Positions 48,509 through 57,203 of a DNA stretch of 64,000 nt are shown piece by piece. This DNA comes from CAWABB01 sp963701735 (lineage in GTDB: Bacteria; Bacteroidota; Ignavibacteria; UBA10030; UBA6906). How positions within the stretch are numbered: position 1 is the stretch's first letter; every line of letters starts with the position of its first letter. The DNA is taken from positions 124,001 through 188,000 of the forward strand of contig CAVPBI010000023.1 in the NCBI GenBank assembly GCA_963701735.1, written 5' to 3'. A program made the translations under genes and the position numbers. The notes beneath the pieces were generated by a model. That model did no database searches. It saw nothing but the letters and a program-made list of their open reading frames with translations, and was not told where the DNA came from.

Positions 48509-51500
48509 TCACGCGCGCACTTCAACCCCCGCTGGCCGAGCCGGAACCGGAGTGTCAGCCGTGTGGAGCTCCGAAGGACGAGCAGGCCTCTTGATGGCAG
48601 CGATCGGCACGCACCTGATAAACCCTGACTTCTCATCCTCCCAACCGTCGATCAACAGGCGGGCAGGGGCACTGCCGACCGACTCGACATGCCGGCGGAG
48701 CAGGTTCAGAAGCAGCGCCTCGTCCTCCGCCGTCAAATCGACCGGCTCGAGATAGTTGCGATTCAGGAAGCCCTGGTTCGACCGCCGCAGGAAGAGCGTT
48801 CCTCCCGTCATTCCGGCCCCGACATTGTGCGACACCGGTCCGAGAATGGCCACACAGCCGCGGGTCATGTACTCGCATGCGTGCAGACCGGCCCCCTCCA
48901 CGACAGCCGTCGCGCCGCTGTTGCGCACGGCAAACCGATCTCCGGCAAGACCGTTGATGTACACTTCGCCCCCGGTCGCACCGTACAGGGCGCAGTTCCC
49001 GATGATCGCGTTCTCCTCCGGCCTGTACGTCGCGGATGCGGCCGGACGAACCATGACGACTCCACCGGACATGGACTTGCACACCCCATCATTCGCCTCT
49101 CCGAGCAGCGTCACGGTCAGACCGGGCTCCAGGAAAGCGGCGAATCCCTGCCCGGCGCTCCCGGCGAGCGTGAGACGGACCTGACAGCCTTCCAGGGGTG
49201 AGGGCGTCTCACCGCGCCGCCTCCGCTCTGCAGCGCGTTCGGCCAGTCTGCCGCTCAGCGTGCTCAGCACGCCGCGATCTGCGGTCGTCACAGGGAACGA
49301 AAACTCGAACCGCGTCTCCCCTCGGTCGAGCCTCGAAAGGACCTTGTCCGTGATCTGCTGGTTCAACGGACTGATGCCTTCGGGGACAAGCCGGTAGGCA
49401 GGGGTGCTGGCAGCCGGAACCGGATGCAGGAAGAAGCTCAGATCGATCTTCCGTTGCTCCACGAACGCCTTGTGACGCGGATCCACCTCAAGGAGCGTCG
49501 TCTTTCCGACCAGCTCCCGGAGATCTCTGGCGCCAAGCGAAGCAAGCTGGCGGCGGATGTCTGCGGCCAGCATCGTGAGGATGACAATGATGTCGTCCTT
49601 CGAGCCCTTGTATTTCGCTTTGTATTTCGGGTCGTGGGTCGCGATACCCGTCGGGCAGGTGTTCTTCTCGCAGATTCGCGCCATGATGCAACCCAGCGAC
49701 ACGAGGAGAAGCTTGCCGAAGTCGAACCCTTCGGCCCCCAGGATCGCCGCACGTATCACGTCGGCCCCCGTCAGGAGCCCGCCGTCCGTGCGGAGCTCGA
49801 CGCTGCTCCGGAGGTTGTTCTCCACCAGGACCCGATGCACCTCCATCAGCCCGAACTCCCACGGCAGGCCCGCGTGCTTCATCGAGCCGAGGGTCGCCGC
49901 GCCGGTGCCGCCATCCCCTCCCGCCACATAAATGATATCCGCCCCCGCCTTTACCACGCCCACTGCGACGGTTCCAATGTTGGCGCCCGAGACGAGCTTC
50001 ACGCTGATCTTCGCCTTCGGATGAACCTGGCGCAGCTCGTAGATCAGCTCCTTCAGGTCCTCGATGCTGTAGATATCGTGCAGGGGAGGGGGCGAGATCA
50101 GATCGACCCCGGGGTCCGCATGGCGGGCCCGGGCGATCGATTCGTCGACCTTAATCCCCATCAGCTGGCCGCCCTCCCCGGGCTTTGCTCCCTGGGCGAT
50201 CTTGATCTGCAGCTCGTTCGCCACGACCAGATATTCCGCGGTGACCCCAAACCGCGCCGACGCCACCTGCTTGACGGATGCGGTCGTGCCGTCGACAAAA
50301 TAGTAGGGGTTCTCCCCCCCTTCGCCGCTGTTGCTCCTCGCCCCGAGGTCGCGCATCGCCGTGACGATATCCCTCTGAACCTCCGCACTGATGGCTCCGT
50401 AGGACATCGCACCTGACCCGAATCGGGAGAGGATGCTGGAGACCGGCTGCACTTCTGATTCCGGGAGCGGAGGCCCGGCGGGCTTCACGGCGAACAGATG
50501 CCGTACGCTGATCGGCTCCGCATCCGTGCCGAGACGGAGATACTCGTCGAACGCCTCGCGCCGTTCGGACTCACCCGGGCTCCTGCGAAGCAGCCGGTGG
50601 ACAGCAGCGGCGCGCTTGCTCGTCATGGAATGGCGCTCTCCCTGGCGGAGGGCGTTGTGCTCGCGGAACAGATAGGTGTTGAGGATCGTGCTCGCATTCT
50701 GCGGGTCCGCGGCCAGGCCGGTCTTCCACAGGATGTCTTCGGCCAGCTCTTCCGGACCGATGCCGCCGAGCGCGGTCGGCTGGCCGGGGAAGAAGTCCTC
50801 CATCAACTCGGGGCCCAGCCCGATGGCGGTGAAGAGCTTCGAGCTCTGGTAGCTCTGAACGACCGAGATGCCGCTTTTCGACATGATCTTGAGCAACCCC
50901 GACTCGAGCGCCGCCACGAGATTCGATTCCCGCTGATCCGCGCTCAGCCGCTCGAACCCGGGAAGACCCGGCTGTCGCGCGATTGCGAGCGCAAGCGACG
51001 GGCACATGGCGGAGGCGCCAAACGCGATCAGGGCCGCGACGTGATGCGGGGTCCGGATTTCTGCCGACTCAACCACGATAGACGCGTTCAGACGAAGGCC
51101 GGATTCGTTGAGTCCGCGGACCACGGCTCGTAGAGCGACCAGCGCCGGGATGGGCGGCCGTTCGACCGTGGCACTGCGATCGGAAAGGATGACCAGCGTG
51201 CATCCCTCGTTCACGGCGGCGAGGACTTCGCGTTCAAGCTCGTCCAGGCGCGGCTTGAGGCCCGACGTGCCGTGCGCGCGCTCGAACACCATATCGAAGA
51301 CGCGAGGGATGATGTGGGATTGCGAGGGCCGCTTCGAGCGGAGCGATTCCAGATAGGCGATCTGTCCGAGCCGGAGCACCGGCCCCGGGAGCTCGACTGC
51401 CTCCTCGAGCGGGATCAGATCCTTGGCGAAAAAGATGTTCGGCTTCCGGCCGAGGAACACGCGAAGGTCGGTGACGTTCCGCTCGCGCATGTAATCCAGC

Positions 51501-52981
51501 GGCGGGTTCGTAACCTGGGCGAAGTTCTGGTAGAAGTAGTCGTAGAACGGCCTGGGCTCGGTCGAAAAGACGTTCGGTCGGGCCGTGTCGCCCATCGAGC
51601 CCACGGGCTCCTTCCCCTCGAGAATCATCGGGATGAGCAGCAGGTCCAGCTCCTCGCGCGTCAGCGAGAAGAGGTTCTGCCGGTACACCGTCGGCTCCGG
51701 GGGGCGCCAGGCCGTCTCGTCGGGCGAACCGATGTCGAGCGAACCCACGGGCACGGTTCTGGGATCGAAGCGGGCGTCCCTGTTTTCGCCCGACCGGCTC
51801 GGATCGCGGAAGTGCACGCGTCCCGTGTTCACGTCAACTTTCACGCCTGTCCCGGCGTGGAGCGCGCCCTTCCTCCTGACGGCGGATTCATCGACGTCGA
51901 ACGTTCCCGCCTCCGAGGCAAGATAGAACATGTCGTCGGTTACGACCCAGCGGGCCGGACGGAACCCGTGGCGGTCGAGCCTGGCGCCCACCGTGTTTCC
52001 GTCGGCATACAGAATGATGGCAGGCCCGTCCCACGGTTCCATCGCCCGGCTCCAGAACTTGTAGAAATCGTTCTGATCATGCGCGGGCGGCATCATGATC
52101 GCGAGGATGTCCTCCATGTCCGGGATGCTGCTCCGGTGCATCAACGCTTCCATCATCTCGTTGAGGCTGCCGGAATCGCTGATGCCGGCGTGGGTGAGCA
52201 ACTGGTCTTTTGGAAGGCCGAGCGACATCTCCCGCGAGAGGGCCCATGACCTGTTTCCGGCGATCGTGTTGATCTCCCCGTTGTGCGCGATCAGGCGGAA
52301 CGGCTGGGCCTTGTCCCACGTGGACCTGGTGTTCGTGCTGAAGCGCCTGTGGGCCATCGCGAACCGCGTGCGAAACACGGGGTTCTGGAGGTCCAGGTAG
52401 AACTGGTCGAGCCCCTCGCCCCGCACGAGCCCTTTGTAGACGATCGTGGATGACGAGAGAGAGGTAAAGAAGAACTCCTTGTTGATCCCCTTCAGGGAGA
52501 TCTCGGTTCGCGTCCGCTGCTTCGCGGCGTAGAGGACGCGCTCGAAAGATGAATCCGTCTTGCAGTGCTGCGGGCGGCGGATGATGCAGTGCGTCATCGA
52601 CGGGAGCGTCCGGCGCGCTTCGTCGCCGAGCATGGAGGGGTCAGTCGGGATCTCGCGGTAACGGACGATGTCGAGCCCGTAGAACCGGAACGTGCTTTCG
52701 AAGACTTTGAGCGCGGTGCGCATGCGCGCCTGGTCCTGCGGCATGAACAGCGTGGCAACCGCGACCTCGCCCCTGGTGAACCCGAAGAGGTCATACGGAA
52801 TGTCGGTCATGATGCCGGCGCCGTCGCCGGTCGTCTGGTCCGCCGCGCACGCGCCCCGATGCTCGACGCACTGGAGGGCCTTCAGGCCCTGGCGGAGGAT
52901 GTCGTGCCGGAATTCGTTCCGCCGACTGACGAGAAAGCCAACGCCACAACTGGAGCGCTCTTCACGATCAAAGACATTCAT
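48509..52981 (-). CDS. gltB: Glutamate synthase large subunit
   Basis: 1490 residues, intact, the longest gene here. It moves the amide of glutamine to 2-oxoglutarate to make two glutamates. The glutaminase nucleophile is Cys12 (RSSCGVGF) after a short propeptide. The FMN/synthase domain shows NSGEGGE, QIKIAQGAKPGEGG and GGTGAATLGSMKHAGLPWE in pieces. The 3Fe-4S cysteines lie in CIMARICEKNTCPTGIA, and the C-terminal GXGXG domain ends with GGTLFLRRSNQGF. The NADPH-binding partner GltD is not next to it. Upstream is an unrelated membrane protein gene. Confidence 0.97.
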   Translation of the reverse strand: MNVFDREERSSCGVGFLVSRRNEFRHDILRQGLKALQCVEHRGACAADQTTGDGAGIMTDIPYDLFGFTRGEVAVATLFMPQDQARMRTALKVFESTFRFYGLDIVRYREIPTDPSMLGDEARRTLPSMTHCIIRRPQHCKTDSSFERVLYAAKQRTRTEISLKGINKEFFFTSLSSSTIVYKGLVRGEGLDQFYLDLQNPVFRTRFAMAHRRFSTNTRSTWDKAQPFRLIAHNGEINTIAGNRSWALSREMSLGLPKDQLLTHAGISDSGSLNEMMEALMHRSSIPDMEDILAIMMPPAHDQNDFYKFWSRAMEPWDGPAIILYADGNTVGARLDRHGFRPARWVVTDDMFYLASEAGTFDVDESAVRRKGALHAGTGVKVDVNTGRVHFRDPSRSGENRDARFDPRTVPVGSLDIGSPDETAWRPPEPTVYRQNLFSLTREELDLLLIPMILEGKEPVGSMGDTARPNVFSTEPRPFYDYFYQNFAQVTNPPLDYMRERNVTDLRVFLGRKPNIFFAKDLIPLEEAVELPGPVLRLGQIAYLESLRSKRPSQSHIIPRVFDMVFERAHGTSGLKPRLDELEREVLAAVNEGCTLVILSDRSATVERPPIPALVALRAVVRGLNESGLRLNASIVVESAEIRTPHHVAALIAFGASAMCPSLALAIARQPGLPGFERLSADQRESNLVAALESGLLKIMSKSGISVVQSYQSSKLFTAIGLGPELMEDFFPGQPTALGGIGPEELAEDILWKTGLAADPQNASTILNTYLFREHNALRQGERHSMTSKRAAAVHRLLRRSPGESERREAFDEYLRLGTDAEPISVRHLFAVKPAGPPLPESEVQPVSSILSRFGSGAMSYGAISAEVQRDIVTAMRDLGARSNSGEGGENPYYFVDGTTASVKQVASARFGVTAEYLVVANELQIKIAQGAKPGEGGQLMGIKVDESIARARHADPGVDLISPPPLHDIYSIEDLKELIYELRQVHPKAKISVKLVSGANIGTVAVGVVKAGADIIYVAGGDGGTGAATLGSMKHAGLPWEFGLMEVHRVLVENNLRSSVELRTDGGLLTGADVIRAAILGAEGFDFGKLLLVSLGCIMARICEKNTCPTGIATHDPKYKAKYKGSKDDIIVILTMLAADIRRQLASLGARDLRELVGKTTLLEVDPRHKAFVEQRKIDLSFFLHPVPAASTPAYRLVPEGISPLNQQITDKVLSRLDRGETRFEFSFPVTTADRGVLSTLSGRLAERAAERRRRGETPSPLEGCQVRLTLAGSAGQGFAAFLEPGLTVTLLGEANDGVCKSMSGGVVMVRPAASATYRPEENAIIGNCALYGATGGEVYINGLAGDRFAVRNSGATAVVEGAGLHACEYMTRGCVAILGPVSHNVGAGMTGGTLFLRRSNQGFLNRNYLEPVDLTAEDEALLLNLLRRHVESVGSAPARLLIDGWEDEKSGFIRCVPIAAIKRPARPSELHTADTPVPARPAGVEVRA

Positions 52982-53126
52982 GGTCCACCGCGGAGGAAAT
53001 GAGACTCTGGAGATTCCTTGAATAAAGGAGATGGGGGGAGAAACGCAAATCGCAAGGCAACGTCAGGTGAGCAGGCGAAGCGGTTCGGCCGCCTCGGGCA
53101 TATGCGTGCAGGCCGCCACGGCGCAG

Positions 53127-54373
53127 TCAGTTCAACACGGCTCGCTTCACGCGATCGTGCAGGTACAGGACTTCCTCATCCGGGAGCCCGGACCCGAACG
53201 TGAAGACTCCCCTTCGGGTCTTGAGGATCACGCCTTTCGAAGGGACGAGCGACCCGAGGAACGACACCCACCGGGGGAGCTCCACATTCCTGATCGCGCT
53301 CTCGGAGCCTCGCACGAAGCTCACCGATCGTGCGGTCGCTGCCCCCCGCCGTGCCGATTCCATCCTCGATGCAGTCGTTCCATAGTCGATATCCAGGATC
53401 ATGTCGGCCGGAATATCGGTGATTTTTGTACGCATGGCACCCCGCTCCTCAATCGTGATTCCTGCCGGGGAGGCTGATACCACGGTCCGGGATCTTGCGG
53501 CGCGAACGATCGAGCCGATCCCTCCAGCTCCCGGTCCAAGGACGAACAGGGCGAGGAATCCGAGAAACACCCACGTGACGGGCTCCGGAGTGCCTGTCTG
53601 GTCGAAGAACGGAATGATCTGGGTGAGCGCGAATGCGGCAAACGCCAGCGGGATTGCGAGCTGCAGCAGCATGGCGGGCTTGAAGCCGGGTCCGGGAATC
53701 GTGAGCCGCGCTCCGCGGTCGGATTCCTCGATTGCGGTCCGGAGGGATACGGGACGCGCTGCGCCGCCGCTGCGTTCCTGTCGGGCGCGCTCCCGGAACG
53801 ATCGCCGCCAGATATTCGGAACGGCGTACAGATTCATGATCGGTGGTCGAGTCGACAAGCGACAGGCCTGTAACCGCCGATATGCGCTCAGCTTTCGACC
53901 GTGCATTCGCGTAATCGGCCCCGGAGAGGAGCGCCAGGTCGGCGCCCCCGGCCTGAGCCTGGAAGCACGATGGGATAACGGTCCGGCGTGTCGGAATCCC
54001 CTGCGTCAAACCTGAGGACGACAGCGGAGTAGCTCTGGAGGGAGAGCTCCTCTGATTTCAGCGGGACCAGCAACCCCCACTCACGGGCGACGATCCCGCG
54101 GGTTCGGTCGATCGAAATCCATCGGCGTCCGAAGACGAGGTGTCCGCCGACCGCGACGAATGCAAGGCCCATAGCGAGCATGAGTGGCCATGTCCACCAG
54201 GGAAGCTCGTCTGCATTTTCGGGCACGAGGACACCGAGGGGGATCAGGCACACGAGGACCCCGGCAGCAAAGAACGGAATGCCGAAGATGGACAGGCAGC
54301 CTCCGCCGCTCCTGATACGCAGGCGGTCAGGTCCTTCTTCTGTGAGACTTTCTGCAGCAAGCGGCGTCTTCAT
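53127..54373 (-). CDS. Unknown four-helix membrane protein (frameshifted)
   Basis: About 415 residues after joining three frames with slips near 53990 and 53890. Two helices near the start (LSIFGIPFFAAGVLVCLIPL; WPLMLAMGLAFVAVGGHLVF) precede a strand region (WISIDRTRGIVAREWGLLVPL), and two further helices (LLQLAIPLAFAAFALTQII; VFLGFLALFVLG) precede a second strand region (TRTVVSASPAGITIEERG-type). This helix-pair plus PH-like domain, repeated twice, is common in unnamed bacterial membrane proteins. I do not recognise a named family. Divergent from the kdp operon. Confidence 0.6.
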
Positions 54374-54504
54374 CCAGTACCGTCAACTCGCAAGAAACGC
54401 GCCATCTGCATTCGGCCCGGAATCGACGGCAGCGGCAATGCGGGAATCTCCGGCTCCGGTGGTTTGAACAATTCACACCGCCCAGTCTTCATAGTAATCT
54501 CGCC

Positions 54505-54523
54505 CTTCTTTACGGCTTCTTTA
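54505..54523 (+). promoter_or_regulatory. Eleven-base direct repeat upstream of kdp, candidate KdpE box
   Basis: CTTCTTTA-CGG-CTTCTTTA: two identical eight-base T-rich copies, 11 bases start to start. OmpR/PhoB-type regulators, which include KdpE, bind tandem half-sites with this period, and the E. coli KdpE site is also T-rich. It lies about 150 bases before kdpC. Confidence 0.4.
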
Positions 54524-54592
54524 TGCGCACACTTCCCCTCTTGATCCCCGCTTGATGGCTTCCACCCCCCATTCGCCACATATTTCTCCCGA

Positions 54593-54654
54593 GGAGACCC
54601 GCACGCGGTGAGGTTGCGGCGACTACCGCCGGCCGTCATACGTGGCGGGTCTCC
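54593..54654 (+). promoter_or_regulatory. Structured leader upstream of kdpC
   Basis: GGAGACCCGCACG (54593-54605) pairs with CGTGGCGGGTCTCC (54641-54654), a 13-pair stem with one bulged C. It closes a 35-base region that contains a smaller GCGG/CCGC hairpin. It ends 20 bases before the kdpC ATG, where it could control translation. The class is unknown; I do not see the conserved blocks of the c-di-AMP (ydaO) riboswitch. Confidence 0.45.
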
Positions 54655-54674
54655 TGGCGGACGGATCCAATCTC

Positions 54675-55265
54675 ATGCTGAAGAAACATCTCCGAATATC
54701 AATCATCCTCTTTGGTGCGCTGACGCTGATCGTGGGTATCGCGTATCCGTTTCTCGTCACAGGAATCGCGCAGGTTTTCTTTCCCTTCCAGGCGAACGGA
54801 AGCATCATTGCGTCGAATGGTCGGCCTGCAGGGTCTGCGCTGATAGGTCAGTCATTCACGAACCCGAAGTACTTTTTCGGCCGGCCGTCGGCAACATCGC
54901 CTTCGTACAATGCCGGAGCATCGGCGGGCTCAAACCTGGGCCCCCTCAACCCGGCGTACCTGCGAAGCGTTCGGGATCGAATCAAGGCGCTCCAGCTGGC
55001 TGATTCCGGAAACCGGGCACCAGTCCCGGTGGACCTGGTCACCGCCTCGGGGAGCGGCCTGGACCCACACATCAGTGTCGCAGCCGCACTGTACCAGGTC
55101 CCGAGGGTCGCGAGGCTCCGGAATGTTCCTGAAGATTCCATCCGGGCTTTGGTGAATGCCTGCAGGCTTGACCGGCAAATGGGGTTCCTCGGAGAGGCGC
55201 GGGTCAACGTCCTGAGGCTCAACCTCGCGCTCGATGATGTGCGGACCGGCCCGGAGGACCGCTGA
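54675..55265 (+). CDS. kdpC: Potassium-transporting ATPase subunit C
   Basis: 196 residues. Single N-terminal helix (IILFGALTLIVGIAYPFLVTG) and the soluble domain with GSALIGQSFTNPKYFFGRPSA, SGSNLGP-type SAGSNLGPLNP and the C-terminal SGSGLDPHISVAAALYQVPR, all diagnostic of KdpC. It stabilises the KdpFABC complex and helps ATP binding by KdpB. The ATG at MLKKHL is preferred; a GTG at 54642 would start inside the leader stem. It stands first in the operon, where the usual order is kdpFABC. Confidence 0.94.
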   Translation: MLKKHLRISIILFGALTLIVGIAYPFLVTGIAQVFFPFQANGSIIASNGRPAGSALIGQSFTNPKYFFGRPSATSPSYNAGASAGSNLGPLNPAYLRSVRDRIKALQLADSGNRAPVPVDLVTASGSGLDPHISVAAALYQVPRVARLRNVPEDSIRALVNACRLDRQMGFLGEARVNVLRLNLALDDVRTGPEDR

Positions 55266-55266
55266 G

Positions 55267-55374
55267 ATGGAGATGATCGTGCTGGCCGTTGTGATTCTGT
55301 TTTCGGCGTTGACCGGTGGACTGATTCGGCTCTGCCAGCGGATCGGGACTGGCGAACAGGAGGAGCGGTCATGA
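55267..55374 (+). CDS. 35-residue membrane protein between kdpC and kdpF
   Basis: MEMIVLAVVILFSALTGGLI, then RLCQRIGTGEQEERS: one helix and a charged tail. GGAGGA lies eight bases before the ATG, overlapping the end of kdpC. Its stop overlaps the kdpF start by four bases (ATGA), which supports real translation. Too short for a family call. It may be an extra small subunit of the Kdp complex, by position only. Confidence 0.65.
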   Translation: MEMIVLAVVILFSALTGGLIRLCQRIGTGEQEERS

Positions 55375-55463
55375 ACCCGGTGTACCTTGTCGCGGGAGCA
55401 ATCGCGGCGGCGTTGCTCGTCTATCTGTTTCTCGCACTGCTTCGGCCGGAGATGTTCGAATGA
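55371..55463 (+). CDS. kdpF: KdpF small subunit of the potassium pump
   Basis: 30 residues: MNPVYLVAGAIAAALLVYLF, then LALLRPEMFE. The ending LLRPE.F is the KdpF signature, and the length matches E. coli KdpF (29). GGAGGAG lies five bases upstream of the ATG. Start overlaps the preceding small gene and stop overlaps kdpA, each by four bases. KdpF stabilises the complex in the membrane. Confidence 0.9.
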   Translation: MNPVYLVAGAIAAALLVYLFLALLRPEMFE

Positions 55464-57202
55464 CCATCCACGGAACAGCGCAGCTAGTCGTGTTCATGGC
55501 AATCGTCGTGCTCAGCGCAAAGCCGCTCGGGACATTCATGGCGCGCGTGTACCAGGGTGAACGGACATTTCTCGATCCACTCATGAAGCCGATCGAGCGG
55601 CTAGTGTACCGGCTCGCGGGCATCAGCCCCGAGGAGGAATACGGCTGGAAAGAGAACATCCTCGCGATGTTGCTGTTCAACCTGGTGGGCTTCGCGTCTG
55701 TGTATCTGCTCCAGCGCATGCAGCACGTCCTTCCCCTCAACCCCGAGGGGCTTGGCGCCGTGGCGCCGGATTCAGCTTTCAACACAGCCGTCAGCTTCGC
55801 CTCAAATACGAACTGGCAGGGGTACGGCGGCGAAACAACAATGAGCTATCTCACGCAGATGCTGGGTCTCGGTGTCCAGAATTTCTTTTCGGCGTCCACG
55901 GGGATGGCGCTTCTGACGCTCACCATCCGCGGGATCGCCCGGCACTCCGCCACAACGCTCGGGAATTTCTGGGTCGACATGACGCGCAGTACCCTCTACA
56001 TCCTGCTTCCGCTCTCGTTGGTGTTCGCGCTGGTCCTAGTGTCCCAGGGGACCGTCCAGACGTTCTCCCCCTCCGTGCGGATTCAGCCGCTCGATTCTTC
56101 CGGCGACTCTGCAGCCACAGACACATCGCACCACATCATCGCGCGCGGGCCTGCGGCCTCGCAGATCGCCATCAAGCAGCTGGGGACGAACGGAGGAGGC
56201 TTCTTCAATGCGAATTCAGCACATCCCTTTGAGAACCCCACTCCCCTCTCAAATTTCCTCGAGATGCTCGCGCTGATCCTCATTCCCGCGGCTCTCTGTT
56301 ACACGTTCGGAAGAATGGTGGGGGACACGAGGCAGGGATGGGCCCTGCTCGCCGCCATGACTGTCATCTTTGTCGCCTTTCTGGGTCTGGCAGTGTGGTC
56401 GGAGCAACAACCGCAACCGGGTCTCGCGTCGATGGGCGTCGATCAGTCGCCGTCCGACCTCCAGCCCGGCGGCAACATGGAGGGCAAGGAGGTCCGGTTC
56501 GGCATCGCCGCCTCGGCGCTCTGGGCGACAGCAACGACCGCCGCTTCCAACGGATCGGTGAATTCCATGCACGCCTCGTACATGCCCCTGGGAAGCCTGG
56601 TCACGCTGGTGATGATGCAGCTGGGGGAGGTCGTGTACGGCGGTGTGGGTTCGGGCCTGTACGGTATGCTGGTGTTCGTCATCGTCGCCGTCTTTGTTGC
56701 CGGGCTGCTCGTCGGCCGGACGCCGGAATACATGGGGCACAAGGTGGAGGTCTTTGAAATGAAGATGGCCTCCCTCCTGATTCTCATCATGCCGCTCACC
56801 GTGCTGGGCTTCACCGCGCTCGCAGTCATGACAGAACCGGGGAAGGCTTCGATCCTCAACCCTGGCCCGAGGGGGTTCAGCGAGGTCCTCTATGCCTTCA
56901 CGTCGCAGGGAAACAATAACGGAAGCGCGTTTGCGGGGCTCAACACGAACACGCCCTTCTACAATTTCGCAGGCGGTATTGCGATGCTGATCGGAAGATA
57001 CTGGCTCGCCATCCCGACGCTCGCACTGGCCGGTTCGCTCGCGGGCAAGAAGCTCGTGCCGCCCTCCAGCGGAACCCTGCCCACGCACACGCCGCTGTTT
57101 GTGGTCTGGCTGGTCGCAATCGTCCTGCTGGTCGGCGCGCTGAACTTCCTCCCCGCACTCGCGCTCGGACCCATTGTCGAACACCTTATGTTGACACGCT
57201 GA
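55460..57202 (+). CDS. kdpA: Potassium-transporting ATPase subunit A
   Basis: 580 residues, intact, about ten helices. The K+-selective channel-like subunit. Selectivity-filter loops are visible: SFASNTNWQGYGGE (first P-loop region), KQLGTNGGGFFNANSAHP (second), SVNSMH-type GSVNSMHASYMPLG (third) and SQGNNNGSAFAGLN (fourth). Length and loop order fit KdpA (E. coli 557). Its start overlaps kdpF and it ends one base before kdpB. Confidence 0.97.
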   Translation: MTIHGTAQLVVFMAIVVLSAKPLGTFMARVYQGERTFLDPLMKPIERLVYRLAGISPEEEYGWKENILAMLLFNLVGFASVYLLQRMQHVLPLNPEGLGAVAPDSAFNTAVSFASNTNWQGYGGETTMSYLTQMLGLGVQNFFSASTGMALLTLTIRGIARHSATTLGNFWVDMTRSTLYILLPLSLVFALVLVSQGTVQTFSPSVRIQPLDSSGDSAATDTSHHIIARGPAASQIAIKQLGTNGGGFFNANSAHPFENPTPLSNFLEMLALILIPAALCYTFGRMVGDTRQGWALLAAMTVIFVAFLGLAVWSEQQPQPGLASMGVDQSPSDLQPGGNMEGKEVRFGIAASALWATATTAASNGSVNSMHASYMPLGSLVTLVMMQLGEVVYGGVGSGLYGMLVFVIVAVFVAGLLVGRTPEYMGHKVEVFEMKMASLLILIMPLTVLGFTALAVMTEPGKASILNPGPRGFSEVLYAFTSQGNNNGSAFAGLNTNTPFYNFAGGIAMLIGRYWLAIPTLALAGSLAGKKLVPPSSGTLPTHTPLFVVWLVAIVLLVGALNFLPALALGPIVEHLMLTR

Positions 57203-57203
57203 C

